A DNA stretch of 26,134 nt from Candidatus Moraniibacteriota bacterium (GCA_003510795.1 DOKP01000043.1:1-26134), one strand, 5' to 3'; shown: positions 1-7,432, counted from the first letter of the stretch. Made by a program: numbers and translations. Notes: generated by a model from the sequence alone, not told the origin.

Positions 1-30
1 CTTTAGCGGTGGCGCAAAGATCTGGGTTTA

Positions 31-97
31 GATTCCTCGATTTCGTTCATCCTCCTTGGTGTCGGATTCGCTTCACTCGGAATGACACCATCGCAGT
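31..97. repeat. Degenerate palindromic intergenic repeat
   Basis: The stretch contains an inverted repeat with GGTGTC (58-63) and GACACC near its right end, around a core rich in GGATTCGCTTCACTCGGAAT. Short palindromes of this style (ATTCCGAGTGAAGCGAATCC-like) are commonly dispersed between genes in many bacteria. No coding potential is seen here. The family assignment is by resemblance only. Confidence 0.4.
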
Positions 98-149
98 ATT
101 TAAATTGATTTGATATAACCTCCAGCTCTCCCGACTGAGTCTCTCAAAT

Positions 150-183
150 AAAAACATCAACCTGCGTAGATTGATGCGTTTTG
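150..183 (-). terminator. Hairpin terminator downstream of tRNA-Lys
   Basis: AAAACATCAA (151-160) can pair with TTGATGCGTTTT (171-182) around a roughly 10-nt loop. Read on the minus strand, a stem is followed by a T-rich run, 15-50 nt past the 3' end of tRNA-Lys. It is symmetric enough to act in both directions. Confidence 0.5.
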
Positions 184-197
184 TAATTTTCAATATG

Positions 198-270
198 TGC
201 GCCGTGGGGGATTCGAACCCTCGACCATCAGCTTAAAAGGCTGTTGCTCTACCAACTGAGCTAACGGCGC
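198..270 (-). tRNA. tRNA-Lys (anticodon UUU)
   Basis: On the minus strand the acceptor stem GCGCCGT pairs with ACGGCGC, followed by discriminator A (198). The D-stem is GCTC/GAGC. The anticodon loop CTTTTAA gives anticodon TTT, and the T-loop is TTCGAAT. Two mismatches are present, A27-A43 at the top of the anticodon stem and A50-C64 in the T-stem, but the overall cloverleaf is clear. CCA is not encoded: the discriminator is followed by CAT. It is the only tRNA here on the minus strand. Confidence 0.93.
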
Positions 271-477
271 ATATAGTTTTTAATTTTACTTTTTTCTTCT
301 CCTTAGCAACTAACTCTATAATTCTCCAACTGAGACTGACTCAAACTGGGCGCAAAAATAAAACATTGCCCAAGACTGGGTTTATTTATTTCCTATATTT
401 TATATTGATTTAGGACAAATATAGAATACTATAAAATTATAGCTTTTTCAAAATAAAAGTCAAGCTTAATTCATCCT

Positions 478-575
478 TAATATGTTAGCATATTAGCATT
501 TAACCGAATGAGACATCCGGAACGTTAGCTTAAGAGAGATGTTAATATGTTAAAGTGCTAAAATGATTTACCACC
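478..575. repeat. 8-nt-period repeat arrays between tRNA genes
   Basis: The 372-nt gap between tRNA-Lys and tRNA-His holds no gene. It contains two short arrays with an 8-nt period. One near 482-505 reads TGTTAGCA, TATTAGCA, TTTAACC. The other near 540-570 reads TGTTAATA, TGTTAAAG, TGCTAAAA, TGATTT. The same kind of array recurs at five other places in the window. A weak hairpin around 356-400 (CCCA-agac-TGGG flanked by AAATAAA/TTTATTT) is also present. Confidence 0.6.
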
Positions 576-642
576 CCTTGATTTCTCCATTTCTCTGTGC
601 TATTATTTTTAAGTATTAGTGAAAATTAAAAGTCTATAGAGT

Positions 643-714
643 GGCGATCATAGTTCAGTGGTAGAACATCGGTTTGTGGTACCGAGTATCAGGGTCCGAT
701 TCCCTGTGATCGCC
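643..714 (+). tRNA. tRNA-His (anticodon GUG)
   Basis: The acceptor GCGATCA (644-650) pairs with TGATCGC (707-713). The His-specific extra G at -1 (643) faces C73 (714). The D-stem is GTTC/GAAC, and the anticodon arm TCGGT-TTGTGGT-ACCGA gives anticodon GTG. The T-arm is CAGGG-TCCGATT-CCCTG. The encoded 3' end reads C73-CCT, so CCA is not fully encoded. Confidence 0.95.
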
Positions 715-771
715 CCTGTGTAGATTTTAAATCAATTTTATTGCTTCAAGTTAGCTCTTGTGGTGAAATGG

Positions 772-803
772 TCCCGTAAACTAAAGATTACTTTAGCACG
801 GGA
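772..803 (+). repeat. Hairpin insert in the outer tRNA D-loop
   Basis: TCCCGT (772-777) pairs with ACGGGA (798-803), and inside it CTAAAG (781-786) pairs with CTTTAG (791-796) around ATTA. The ends TCCCG/CGGGA are the same as those of the second insert at 830-927, which suggests related insertions. TAAACT (777-782) is also complementary to AGTTTA (824-829) beside the second insert. Confidence 0.6.
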
Positions 804-842
804 TAGAATATCACACTTGGCGGAGTTTATCCCGCATAACGT

Positions 843-915
843 GCGCCCATAGCTCAATGGATAGAGTGTCTGGCTTCGGACCAGAAGGTTCTAGGTTCGA
901 GTCCTAGTGGGCGCA
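843..915 (+). tRNA. tRNA-Arg (anticodon UCG), nested inside another tRNA
   Basis: The acceptor GCGCCCA (843-849) pairs with TGGGCGC (908-914), followed by discriminator A (915). The D-stem is GCTC/GAGT. The anticodon arm TCTGG-CTTCGGA-CCAGA gives anticodon TCG. The T-arm is CTAGG-TTCGAGT-CCTAG. No CCA is encoded (CAT follows). The acceptor stem is extended outward by TCCCGCATAACG-T (830-842) pairing with A-CATTGTGCGGGA (915-927), giving a continuous helix of about 20 bp with one C-A mismatch. The whole unit lies in the anticodon loop of the surrounding tRNA. Confidence 0.93.
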
Positions 916-980
916 CATTGTGCGGGAGACCAAGCGTTTCAGGTTCGAGTCCTGGCAAGAGCACCCCTAAAAATTTATCA

Positions 981-1009
981 AAAAAACACCATCGTTGTGG
1001 TGTTTTTTT
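981..1009. terminator. Bidirectional hairpin terminator
   Basis: AAAAAACACCA (981-991) pairs with TGGTGTTTTTTT around a short loop. It has a T-run on each strand. It would end the plus-strand tRNA transcript and also the minus-strand pilus operon, whose last gene stops at 1098. Confidence 0.75.
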
Positions 1010-1097
1010 GTTAATAAAATATTTCATGTCTCCCGGCAATGCAGAACTTCTTATTAAAGTTACTTTAATAACACAGTTACATAAAATATTTTATCTT

Positions 1098-1442
1098 CTA
1101 TTTTTCTATGCCAAAAATATCACGCACTTCTTCGGCGCTATCTTTAACATAAAGAGTGTTTCTTTCTTTTACTTTTTCTACTACCGCATTAAAATCTTTT
1201 ACATTAAATTCAATTTCTCCCTTTTTTAAATCCTGCAGATAAACTTCTTTTTTCTTATCACTCCAAACTGAAGAATAAATATACTTATAAATAAGCATGC
1301 TGCTAAACACTGCCATTACGGCAAAAAATAGCATAAATAATAATTCTGAATGATTCAAGAAAAATTCAATAATAGAATTTTTCATTTTAAAAAAATTAAA
1401 ATTTTCCTTATTAAATTTTAAAAATAAATTATTTTTTCCCAT
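1098..1442 (-). CDS. Small membrane protein at the end of the pilus operon (unrecognised)
   Basis: I do not recognise this 114-residue protein. It has a charged N-terminus, one membrane segment at about residues 32-53 (LLFMLFFAVMAVFSSMLIYK) and a charged C-terminal part of about 60 residues (probably outside or periplasm-facing). It overlaps the 3' end of pilO by 14 nt, so it is almost certainly co-translated with PilM-PilN-PilO. In classical operons PilP follows PilO. This protein sits in that slot but has no lipobox and is shorter than PilP, so it may be a lineage-specific replacement. An inner Met at residue 20 (1385) is an alternative start; neither start has a good ribosome site. Function inferred from position only. 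Confidence 0.7.
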   Translation of the reverse strand: MGKNNLFLKFNKENFNFFKMKNSIIEFFLNHSELLFMLFFAVMAVFSSMLIYKYIYSSVWSDKKKEVYLQDLKKGEIEFNVKDFNAVVEKVKERNTLYVKDSAEEVRDIFGIEK

Positions 1443-2151
1443 CGTTTTTTTCTAATGAATAAAATATTACATCCAATTCGGAATTAAGTACCAATTTTTC
1501 CTTTTCTTCTTCGCTTAAATCAGCTCCATTACCATCGCCCAAAACGCTAATTCCGCCGTTAGGGTTACTTTTTTTATTATCTGTTTCTTTTTCCAAAATA
1601 ATTTTCTTGGATTCAATTTTAAAAGAAACCACACTATTATAATATTTAATGTTATCTAATTTATCTATAAATTTGGCCAGTCCGTTATAATCTCCAGCTA
1701 AAATAATTTTTATTGCAAAATAATCTTTTACTGGCGACAACTTCAATATTTCGTTTTCCTGGCTATTGGGCTTGCCTTTATTCGGTTCCAGTATTTTTTT
1801 ATTTCCTTCATCTACCGATATTGTTATATCATTTCCGGTTTTCTGCGCTATCAACTCCAGTTCTTCGACCAATCCAACGATATTATCCTTGGAAAAAATA
1901 ACATTTAAATTGTCTTTTTCGCTAGCTACCTTTTCGAAATTATTTTTTAGATTATCCAGCTTGCTTAATTTGTCATCATTATTCTTACCGTCAATCAACT
2001 TCATCTGAACGGAGTCGAAATCATCTTTTAACAACCCCACAGAAGGAGAAATTATAAAAATAAAAAAACAAATCCAAATAATCAGGAGAATTCCGATAAT
2101 TAAATATGTTTTATTTTTTTGGAAAAAACTATTATTTTTTTTCATGACCAT
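1429..2151 (-). CDS. pilO: Type IV pilus inner-membrane platform protein PilO
   Basis: PilO forms a heterodimer with PilN and helps link the cytoplasmic actin-like PilM to the pilus platform. The 240-residue protein has the family layout: a short cytoplasmic tail, one membrane segment at about residues 14-36 (LIIGILLIIWICFFIFII), a coiled-coil-prone region at about 45-85 rich in Lys, Asp and Leu, and a ferredoxin-like alpha/beta domain (about 95-185). The C-terminal tail is rich in Asn, Gly and Glu. It overlaps pilN upstream by 20 nt and the next gene by 14 nt, which indicates translational coupling. A second Met at residue 3 could be the true start. The assignment rests on architecture and order; sequence identity in this family is low. 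Confidence 0.82.
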   Translation of the reverse strand: MVMKKNNSFFQKNKTYLIIGILLIIWICFFIFIISPSVGLLKDDFDSVQMKLIDGKNNDDKLSKLDNLKNNFEKVASEKDNLNVIFSKDNIVGLVEELELIAQKTGNDITISVDEGNKKILEPNKGKPNSQENEILKLSPVKDYFAIKIILAGDYNGLAKFIDKLDNIKYYNSVVSFKIESKKIILEKETDNKKSNPNGGISVLGDGNGADLSEEEKEKLVLNSELDVIFYSLEKNDGKK

Positions 2152-2695
2152 TTAAACATTTTATATTAACTACAAATTTTAACTCAAATTCTATATTTTC
2201 TTTTAACACTATATTGTTTAAAGGAATATTAACACCCTCAAAACAATTATCGCTCTGGATGTCTTCTTTCATTTTTATTAAAATATCTCTATCCTGGGCA
2301 ATTCCTTTCAATGTCAGATTTAATCCATTTCCACTCATAGAATTCAATACTACTTCCGTGGGCAATAGCAATGACAATTTATTTAATACAAACACCCAAT
2401 TTATATCAAAATTTTGGATATTCTTTATAAAACCGACTTTTGCACCGGCTTCTTTCAAGTTTTCCTCATATTTCTTTATCTCTATATAGTTTTCATTTAA
2501 TTCTTTCGAAGCAAGTTGCTGATTAATGCTACTCAACTGATATTTTACTACAGCATCGACTCCTTTTATCGCACCAAAAAAAAGAAGCGTGATAACAATT
2601 ATCATAATCTCTTGCAGAATTACAAACTTCAATATTTTATTATTTTTTATTCTTTTCTCTTTGCTTTTAGGCAAAAGACTTAATTTTATTTTCAT
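2132..2695 (-). CDS. pilN: Type IV pilus assembly protein PilN
   Basis: The protein (187 residues from the ATG at 2695) has a short N-terminal cytoplasmic stretch MKIKLSLLPKSKEKR, which resembles the conserved PilN N-terminus that binds a groove in PilM. A membrane segment follows at about residues 25-45, then a coiled-coil region (about 50-90) and a PilN-type domain with LLPTEVVLNSMSGNGLNLTL at about 110-130, a pattern typical of the family. It lies directly downstream of pilM (29 nt) and overlaps pilO. The open frame extends three codons upstream to a TTG at 2704, but the ATG fits the family start better. No clear ribosome-binding site is present. Confidence 0.85.
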   Translation of the reverse strand: MKIKLSLLPKSKEKRIKNNKILKFVILQEIMIIVITLLFFGAIKGVDAVVKYQLSSINQQLASKELNENYIEIKKYEENLKEAGAKVGFIKNIQNFDINWVFVLNKLSLLLPTEVVLNSMSGNGLNLTLKGIAQDRDILIKMKEDIQSDNCFEGVNIPLNNIVLKENIEFELKFVVNIKCLNGHEKK

Positions 2696-2724
2696 ATGAA
2701 ACAATGTATGTAAAAAAGTATTTT

Positions 2725-3792
2725 TTATTTATTGCCTAGCGCCAGGCCGATTGCCACCACATATTTAATGACATTTTCTTGCTTAATTATTGGGACACTT
2801 TTGATACTGGAAGTCATGCCATTTCTGACGTCTCCCTCCACCACCTCAATCCCCAGATTTCTTGATAAATAAGGTATTAAACCTTTGGCCTTAGACAGTC
2901 TTCCGCAAATAATAATCTTATCAATTGAAGAAGAATATTTTAGCCCCTCCAAATAAAAATCAATTGTCTTTTTCACTTCGTCGACCAAACCACTTAAAAT
3001 CGGCTTAATCGCTTCAAATAAAGCATCATCCTCAAAAAATGATCCAATGCCGTCTTTTTCTTCAATTTCCTGGGCTTTTTTATCTGAAATATTAAATTTT
3101 TTCGCAATTGCTCCGATTATATTTTTTTCTGAAATTGGAACACTGGATGCAAAACACGGAATGTTTTCAATAGCAAAAATAAAACTAGTCTTATTTTTAT
3201 CCATATTTATTATCAGCGCCGTCTTCGAAACACTATTTTCATTCAACAAACTTCTGACAATAGCTGTCGTCTCAGATTCAATACCAATAACTTCCAATCC
3301 AAATTCTTCTAAAAATTCTATGTACTGATCGACTACCCGTTTAGCCGCCGCCAAAACTAAAACTTTAATTTCACCCGTGTCGTTACTGCCAAAAATATCC
3401 CCCGCTAACTGCCAATCATAATAAACTTGATCCAAAGAAAGGGGAATATTGGCTTCTATTTCCCATTTTATAGCTTCATTGATTTCCTTCTCGCTCATAG
3501 TAGGTATGGATATTAACCTTAAGAAAGATTTGGATTCAGAAAGAGCTATTCTAACTTTCTTTGTTTTTATTTTTTTAGGTTTAGCATTTTTTATTAATTT
3601 ATCTAAAACTCTAAAGAATTCATCTTTATTTGCAATTTCTCCATCCAAAACAACGCCCTTGGGTATAGCTTCCGAGGAATAACTCTTTATCTTTTTATCT
3701 TCGATTCTAACGATTCTCAAAACATCATCCTCAATACTTAATCCGAAAGCATCATCTTTAAAATCAATTATTTTTTTCATTAAAAATCCCAT
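2725..3792 (-). CDS. pilM: Type IV pilus assembly protein PilM (actin-like ATPase)
   Basis: PilM is a cytoplasmic actin-fold protein that binds the N-terminus of PilN. The 355 residues match the usual length. Visible family features are the opening FGLSIEDDVLRIVRI strand (phosphate-1 region), the region ISIPTMSEKEINEAIKWEIE (about 95-115), typical of PilM/FtsA-like proteins, a second phosphate-loop-like strand ALIINMDKNKTSFIF, and IIICGRLSKAKGLIPYLSRN near the C-terminus (adenosine-binding Gly motif). Met5 (3780) is an alternative start, with a weak GGGA about 7 nt upstream of it. It begins the PilM-N-O block. The 97 nt between it and the pilin gene upstream show no terminator. Confidence 0.92.
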   Translation of the reverse strand: MGFLMKKIIDFKDDAFGLSIEDDVLRIVRIEDKKIKSYSSEAIPKGVVLDGEIANKDEFFRVLDKLIKNAKPKKIKTKKVRIALSESKSFLRLISIPTMSEKEINEAIKWEIEANIPLSLDQVYYDWQLAGDIFGSNDTGEIKVLVLAAAKRVVDQYIEFLEEFGLEVIGIESETTAIVRSLLNENSVSKTALIINMDKNKTSFIFAIENIPCFASSVPISEKNIIGAIAKKFNISDKKAQEIEEKDGIGSFFEDDALFEAIKPILSGLVDEVKKTIDFYLEGLKYSSSIDKIIICGRLSKAKGLIPYLSRNLGIEVVEGDVRNGMTSSIKSVPIIKQENVIKYVVAIGLALGNK

Positions 3793-3889
3793 TTTTTATT
3801 TTTATTTACCCCGCTAAATTGCAGCATTTCTATATTATTTAGCTGAAGTTATTTTTAGTTTTAATTTTATTTTTTGTCGTCCATATTAT

Positions 3890-5320
3890 CTACAATTCTT
3901 CCCAAGAATCTATGGCATAGTCCGTTCCTGTGGGGAAATAAGGAGGCGGATAATACAATAAGTTATTATCAAAAATAATATCTCTATTAATATATCCCTC
4001 AGCAAAGGTTCCATTACTATGAACATAAGCAAAGCCATATCTTTGCTTTGTTACAATTGCCCCATAGATTGTTATGGAATCTTTAACATTATTATATTGC
4101 TCTCTCCCTACTCTTCCGGTGGTAGCAAGCAACACACCGTCAATATCCAAATCACTTTCGCTCTCCTTCGTAACCTCCACATCATTTTGCGCTACTAATC
4201 CAATAATATCACTTCCATCGTAATTAGTATAGGTCAAATCTTTTTTCAAGTAAATATTCTTATTGGAAGCGGCGCCAGTTAAATCAGCCGCTACTACAGT
4301 TACACGATTATTGTTTATAGCTCCTTCAACCCAAACATCGTCCTCCACAAAAATCACACCCTCATTCGGAATATTATAAGTAATATAGACTGATTGATTA
4401 TTGACTTCGTTATTGGACATACTGGTAACTCTTGAGACTCGCATAGTTCCGTCTGTTTGCAAAATTATATGCCTTCCATGATTAGCATTATTAAAATAAA
4501 TTCCATGAGTTGAAATGATTGCTCCATTTGAATTACCCGAACAATAACTTCCTACATTGCTACAACCTGCCTCGCTTTTCATGTCAGCTATATCTGCTAA
4601 AATACTATCAAAATCTTTTTCAGGCACAGGAAATTCTCTTCCAGCCATAAATACATCGGTGCGAGCCGGAACTGCATTTGGGGGAAGTGGATCAGTTGGA
4701 GCATTATGAGTATGCACCCCAAACTCATCCGAGCCACCATGATCAGGATCATTATATGTTGCTACTGAACTACTCACTATATTATGGGCTACCGCATCAA
4801 ATCGCACTCCTCTATTTGAATGAATCAAACCAATTACATTGGTATCTGCTCCAAATCTGATATCTGAATCGCAAAGTACCACATATTCACTCCAAGCTGG
4901 TTGTCTAAATCGAACCTTAACAATTCTTTTTAAACCTGGATTTTTGTAAGTCCAGCCTGTTACTTCAGTCATAACGATAGTAGAGTTTGCTATAGGCGCA
5001 ATAACTCTTATCTGGTAAGTCCCTATTCCATTAAAATCATCTTCATATACACTGTCAACGCCATAGGCTGTGCCCGAAGCCCAAAATTGCCTTATCTGTT
5101 TTTTAGTCAACCCCGCCACTTTATGAGCCAAATACCATCTATAAAAATATACTCCCGCTTCAGCAACTTGCAAAGATTCTTCTTTCGACTCTCGATTGAT
5201 TCCGAATTGCATATTGCTCACAACCACTTTCAAGGACGCTGTTAAAAATATAGAAACGATTGTAATTATTATTAAAGTATAGGCCAATATTGAACCATTT
5301 CTTTTTTTAAAATTTTTCAT
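3890..5320 (-). CDS. PilX/GspK-like minor pilin with large C-terminal domain
   Basis: A short basic leader ends at Gly9 and is followed by a hydrophobic helix (SILAYTLIIITIVSIFL), the type III signal cleaved by the prepilin peptidase. The +5 residue is Tyr14 instead of Glu, a trait of GspK-type pseudopilins that sit at the pilus tip. Residues about 30-60 (LQVAEAGVYFYRWYLAHKV) match the PilX N-terminal helix. The remaining roughly 400 residues form a beta-rich region with a possible disulfide (SEAGCSNVGSYCSG) and several asparagine/glycine-rich strands. It is much longer than typical PilX (about 200). It starts 6 nt after the PilW-like gene. Role inferred: initiation/tip complex of the pilus. 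Confidence 0.8.
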   Translation of the reverse strand: MKNFKKRNGSILAYTLIIITIVSIFLTASLKVVVSNMQFGINRESKEESLQVAEAGVYFYRWYLAHKVAGLTKKQIRQFWASGTAYGVDSVYEDDFNGIGTYQIRVIAPIANSTIVMTEVTGWTYKNPGLKRIVKVRFRQPAWSEYVVLCDSDIRFGADTNVIGLIHSNRGVRFDAVAHNIVSSSVATYNDPDHGGSDEFGVHTHNAPTDPLPPNAVPARTDVFMAGREFPVPEKDFDSILADIADMKSEAGCSNVGSYCSGNSNGAIISTHGIYFNNANHGRHIILQTDGTMRVSRVTSMSNNEVNNQSVYITYNIPNEGVIFVEDDVWVEGAINNNRVTVVAADLTGAASNKNIYLKKDLTYTNYDGSDIIGLVAQNDVEVTKESESDLDIDGVLLATTGRVGREQYNNVKDSITIYGAIVTKQRYGFAYVHSNGTFAEGYINRDIIFDNNLLYYPPPYFPTGTDYAIDSWEEL

Positions 5321-5326
5321 AAAAAT

Positions 5327-5962
5327 TTAATTTAGCGTATCATAATCACTCAAATTACGGAGAGATGCGTAGGATTTTATACTTAAATCCCCTTCTCTTC
5401 TATCCACAAAAAGATTTACTTCTATCATCCTTATTTCATTTATACTGCCAGCAGGCGCATTTATGATTTCATTCTCTCGATTGTAATAAAAAAACAATGG
5501 TTGTGCTGAACTATTGACCACATTTTTAATCAAAACTGAAACTTCATCATCTCCAACTGGATAGGTTAATGGAAAACCACTGGGATTACTTTTCCCTACC
5601 ATCAAATCTGTTCCATTCAAATAATAATGAACTTTCTCCGTTATTCCATCTTTATCTATATCGCTAAAAACCTTCAAATCAAAATCTCCGACACCCAATA
5701 TTGGGTGGCCTCCATTATCTGCCTCTCTTATTCTCCTTAAAACATTTATGATATCACTCATTCCTCGATTGGCCGCTATTGAGGCTTCATTGGTGTGCAT
5801 AACTAAATTATAATTCTGCCAGGATTTGATGAAGAGTTGATTCACTCCAACCATAATAATAGAAAATATTCCAATTGTAACTATCACTTCCGAAAAAGTC
5901 ATGCCAGACCTAGTTGAGATAACTTTCCTTTTATATTTTTTTTTGAAATTAATATCAATCAC
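5327..5962 (-). CDS. Minor pilin, PilW/GspJ-like
   Basis: The basic leader ends at Gly20 and the mature start reads MTFSEVIVTIGIFSIIMVGV, with the canonical Glu at +5 (Glu25). A hydrophobic helix of about 20 residues follows, and then SWQNYNLVMHTNEASIAANR, typical of GspJ/PilW pseudopilins. The 211-residue length fits a minor pilin. The C-terminal part is a beta-rich globular domain ending in FVDRREGDLSIKSYASLRN, comparable to the last strands of PilW. It is 11 nt downstream of the PilV-like gene and 6 nt upstream of the PilX-like gene, so the three form one transcription unit. The exact PilW versus GspJ label is uncertain. Confidence 0.82.
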   Translation of the reverse strand: MIDINFKKKYKRKVISTRSGMTFSEVIVTIGIFSIIMVGVNQLFIKSWQNYNLVMHTNEASIAANRGMSDIINVLRRIREADNGGHPILGVGDFDLKVFSDIDKDGITEKVHYYLNGTDLMVGKSNPSGFPLTYPVGDDEVSVLIKNVVNSSAQPLFFYYNRENEIINAPAGSINEIRMIEVNLFVDRREGDLSIKSYASLRNLSDYDTLN

Positions 5963-5973
5963 TTTTTTTAAAT

Positions 5974-7383
5974 TTAAATACTATCTAAATTTACTGTCCT
6001 ATCGGTAAATTTATTTATAACAATACTGTCTGTTTTGTCTTGATAATTTGTAGCTGAAACAAGCACCTCGTAAGTTTCCCCATTTTGAAGTGGCGTAGCA
6101 ATCGCTTCCGGAAAATAAACATAGCCGTATTTATCAGTAGTCAGAATAGTTGTTTCATATCCCAAAGTAGTATTTCTAAGTTTAACTTCCGCTCCTGCAA
6201 CAACTGCCGCACTGACAGAATCTTTTATGCATATATATGCGGAATCTAAATTTTTATCCATAAAGATAACATTTGTATTGAATGCCGTCCCGGCAACAAC
6301 ATCAAAAACAGCCGGATCCGAATCACTACCTAGATCAACTTTTCTGAATTGATAGTCGCCACTGGCGAAAGTGAAACCGCCTAATGTATATTTACCAGCG
6401 TTAACATCGTTATCAGAAAATTCTCCATCTCCGTCGGTAGTAATTGTATCTGTATAACTAAATGTACCCAAGCTGATACTAGGATCAACTGTGCCGTCGT
6501 CTAAGCGTCTGCCACCATATATATCAAAAGTAACATTCGGCAAATCATCTCCCAACGAATCTTTAGAACTAATCGCTATGTCAGAAAGCAAATCAATTAT
6601 AATAGTTTTTTCATTCAACACTCCTTCAATAATATTATTATGAGCGTCTTCAGGAATAAACCCCGCTGTTAATGGAGAATAAGTTACTACCGTTTCGTAG
6701 CCCGCCTTGCTCATAGTAATTTTGTAATTTTGTACCAAATCAGATGGCACTCCTTGCAGCAAAAGATTGCCGTTGCTATCCATGGTCGTGGAATAATTAA
6801 CTATTGGGGAAACTTGGTCATTGAAAATATTAATATTTACATTGGAAACTGGATTGCCGGCATAATCGATAGAATTAATTGAAAACGTTCCTCCGCCAAC
6901 ACTGGTTTCCACTCCAGGTGGCACAAATCTGGATACAAGAGTAGCTCGCTCACCTTCAGTTTCCTCTCCCCATTTAACTATTATTTTCGCAGTCTTATAA
7001 TCAGTAGGAACATTATCTAGCGGCGAGCCCAAAGCGACACCGTCATCCGGATCATCTTTATAAGTTATATCCGTAATTACATGGAAAGTTTTATCACCCA
7101 CGGCTACGTTTTCATCCGGGTCAATTAATCCATTGGGTATTCCACCTACAACTGCTACATTGTCATAGGCTAGATTTCTAAGCATCTCCATTCTCTCATT
7201 GGCTAGAGAAATAGCAATAATTTTATTTTTAGAATTTAAAATGTATTTCGTGCCCACAGCAAAAACAGAATAAAAAGACATCGTTACTACTGAAAAAATG
7301 AATATCAAAACCAGCGCCTCAATAATAGAAACACCTTTGGGATAATATTTAATTTTATTTTTTACTATTTGTTTTATTTTCAT
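5974..7383 (-). CDS. PilV/GspI-like minor pilin fused to Ig-like (carboxypeptidase-regulatory-type) domains
   Basis: The leader ends at Gly17, followed by VSIIEALVLIFIFSVV with Glu22 at +5. ISLANERMEMLRNLAYDNV then matches PilV/GspI N-termini. A short pilin-like domain runs to about residue 150. The remaining roughly 310 residues hold about three repeats resembling carboxypeptidase-regulatory or CNA-B beta-sandwiches (about 160-245, 255-365, 375-469), with the pattern G-N-P-V-S-N-V-N-I and D-x-x-G-x(2-6)-L/F-G. Classical PilV is about 130-200 residues, so this is a large fusion. It is the first gene of the pilus operon. Inference: an adhesive tip or stalk extension; isopeptide crosslinks are possible but cannot be shown from sequence. 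Confidence 0.82.
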   Translation of the reverse strand: MKIKQIVKNKIKYYPKGVSIIEALVLIFIFSVVTMSFYSVFAVGTKYILNSKNKIIAISLANERMEMLRNLAYDNVAVVGGIPNGLIDPDENVAVGDKTFHVITDITYKDDPDDGVALGSPLDNVPTDYKTAKIIVKWGEETEGERATLVSRFVPPGVETSVGGGTFSINSIDYAGNPVSNVNINIFNDQVSPIVNYSTTMDSNGNLLLQGVPSDLVQNYKITMSKAGYETVVTYSPLTAGFIPEDAHNNIIEGVLNEKTIIIDLLSDIAISSKDSLGDDLPNVTFDIYGGRRLDDGTVDPSISLGTFSYTDTITTDGDGEFSDNDVNAGKYTLGGFTFASGDYQFRKVDLGSDSDPAVFDVVAGTAFNTNVIFMDKNLDSAYICIKDSVSAAVVAGAEVKLRNTTLGYETTILTTDKYGYVYFPEAIATPLQNGETYEVLVSATNYQDKTDSIVINKFTDRTVNLDSI

Positions 7384-7432
7384 CTACTCCCTTTAAAAAG
7401 AAAATCATACTTCAATATTACACTAAAAAAAT

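Larger units (their letters stand above)
754..963 (+). tRNA. Split/interrupted tRNA gene (outer tRNA), anticodon not recoverable
   Basis: Two separated parts make a class I tRNA. The left part has acceptor GCTCTTG (754-760), D-stem GTGA (763-766)/TCAC (811-814) and anticodon-stem CTTGG (816-820). The right part has CCAAG (930-934), a 4-nt variable loop, T-arm TCAGG-TTCGAGT-CCTGG (939-955), acceptor CAAGAGC (956-962), A73, then CCCC. Two insertions interrupt it: about 35 nt in the D-loop (near 772-806, itself a hairpin) and about 107 nt in the anticodon loop (near 822-928), which contains a complete tRNA-Arg. Apart from the anticodon loop every stem is intact. Simple removal of the second insert does not restore a normal 7-nt loop with U33, so the anticodon cannot be read. 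It could be a spliced tRNA, a tRNA-like scaffold or a disrupted relic. The D-loop AATGG plus A would suit Arg, but that is a guess. Confidence 0.6.

Noticed and set aside
754..963. Group I intron in the outer tRNA
   Set aside because: The inserted length outside the tRNA-Arg is only about 35 nt, no group I core pairings (P3-P8) are apparent, and no U precedes a clear 5' splice site in the anticodon loop.
747..970. tRNA-Leu reading of GCTCTTG...CAAGAGC
   Set aside because: The variable loop is only 4 nt, whereas Leu tRNAs need a long variable arm, so the outer tRNA is class I.
2132..2704. TTG start for pilN at 2704
   Set aside because: The ATG at 2695 gives the normal PilN N-terminus; the three extra codons add nothing characteristic.
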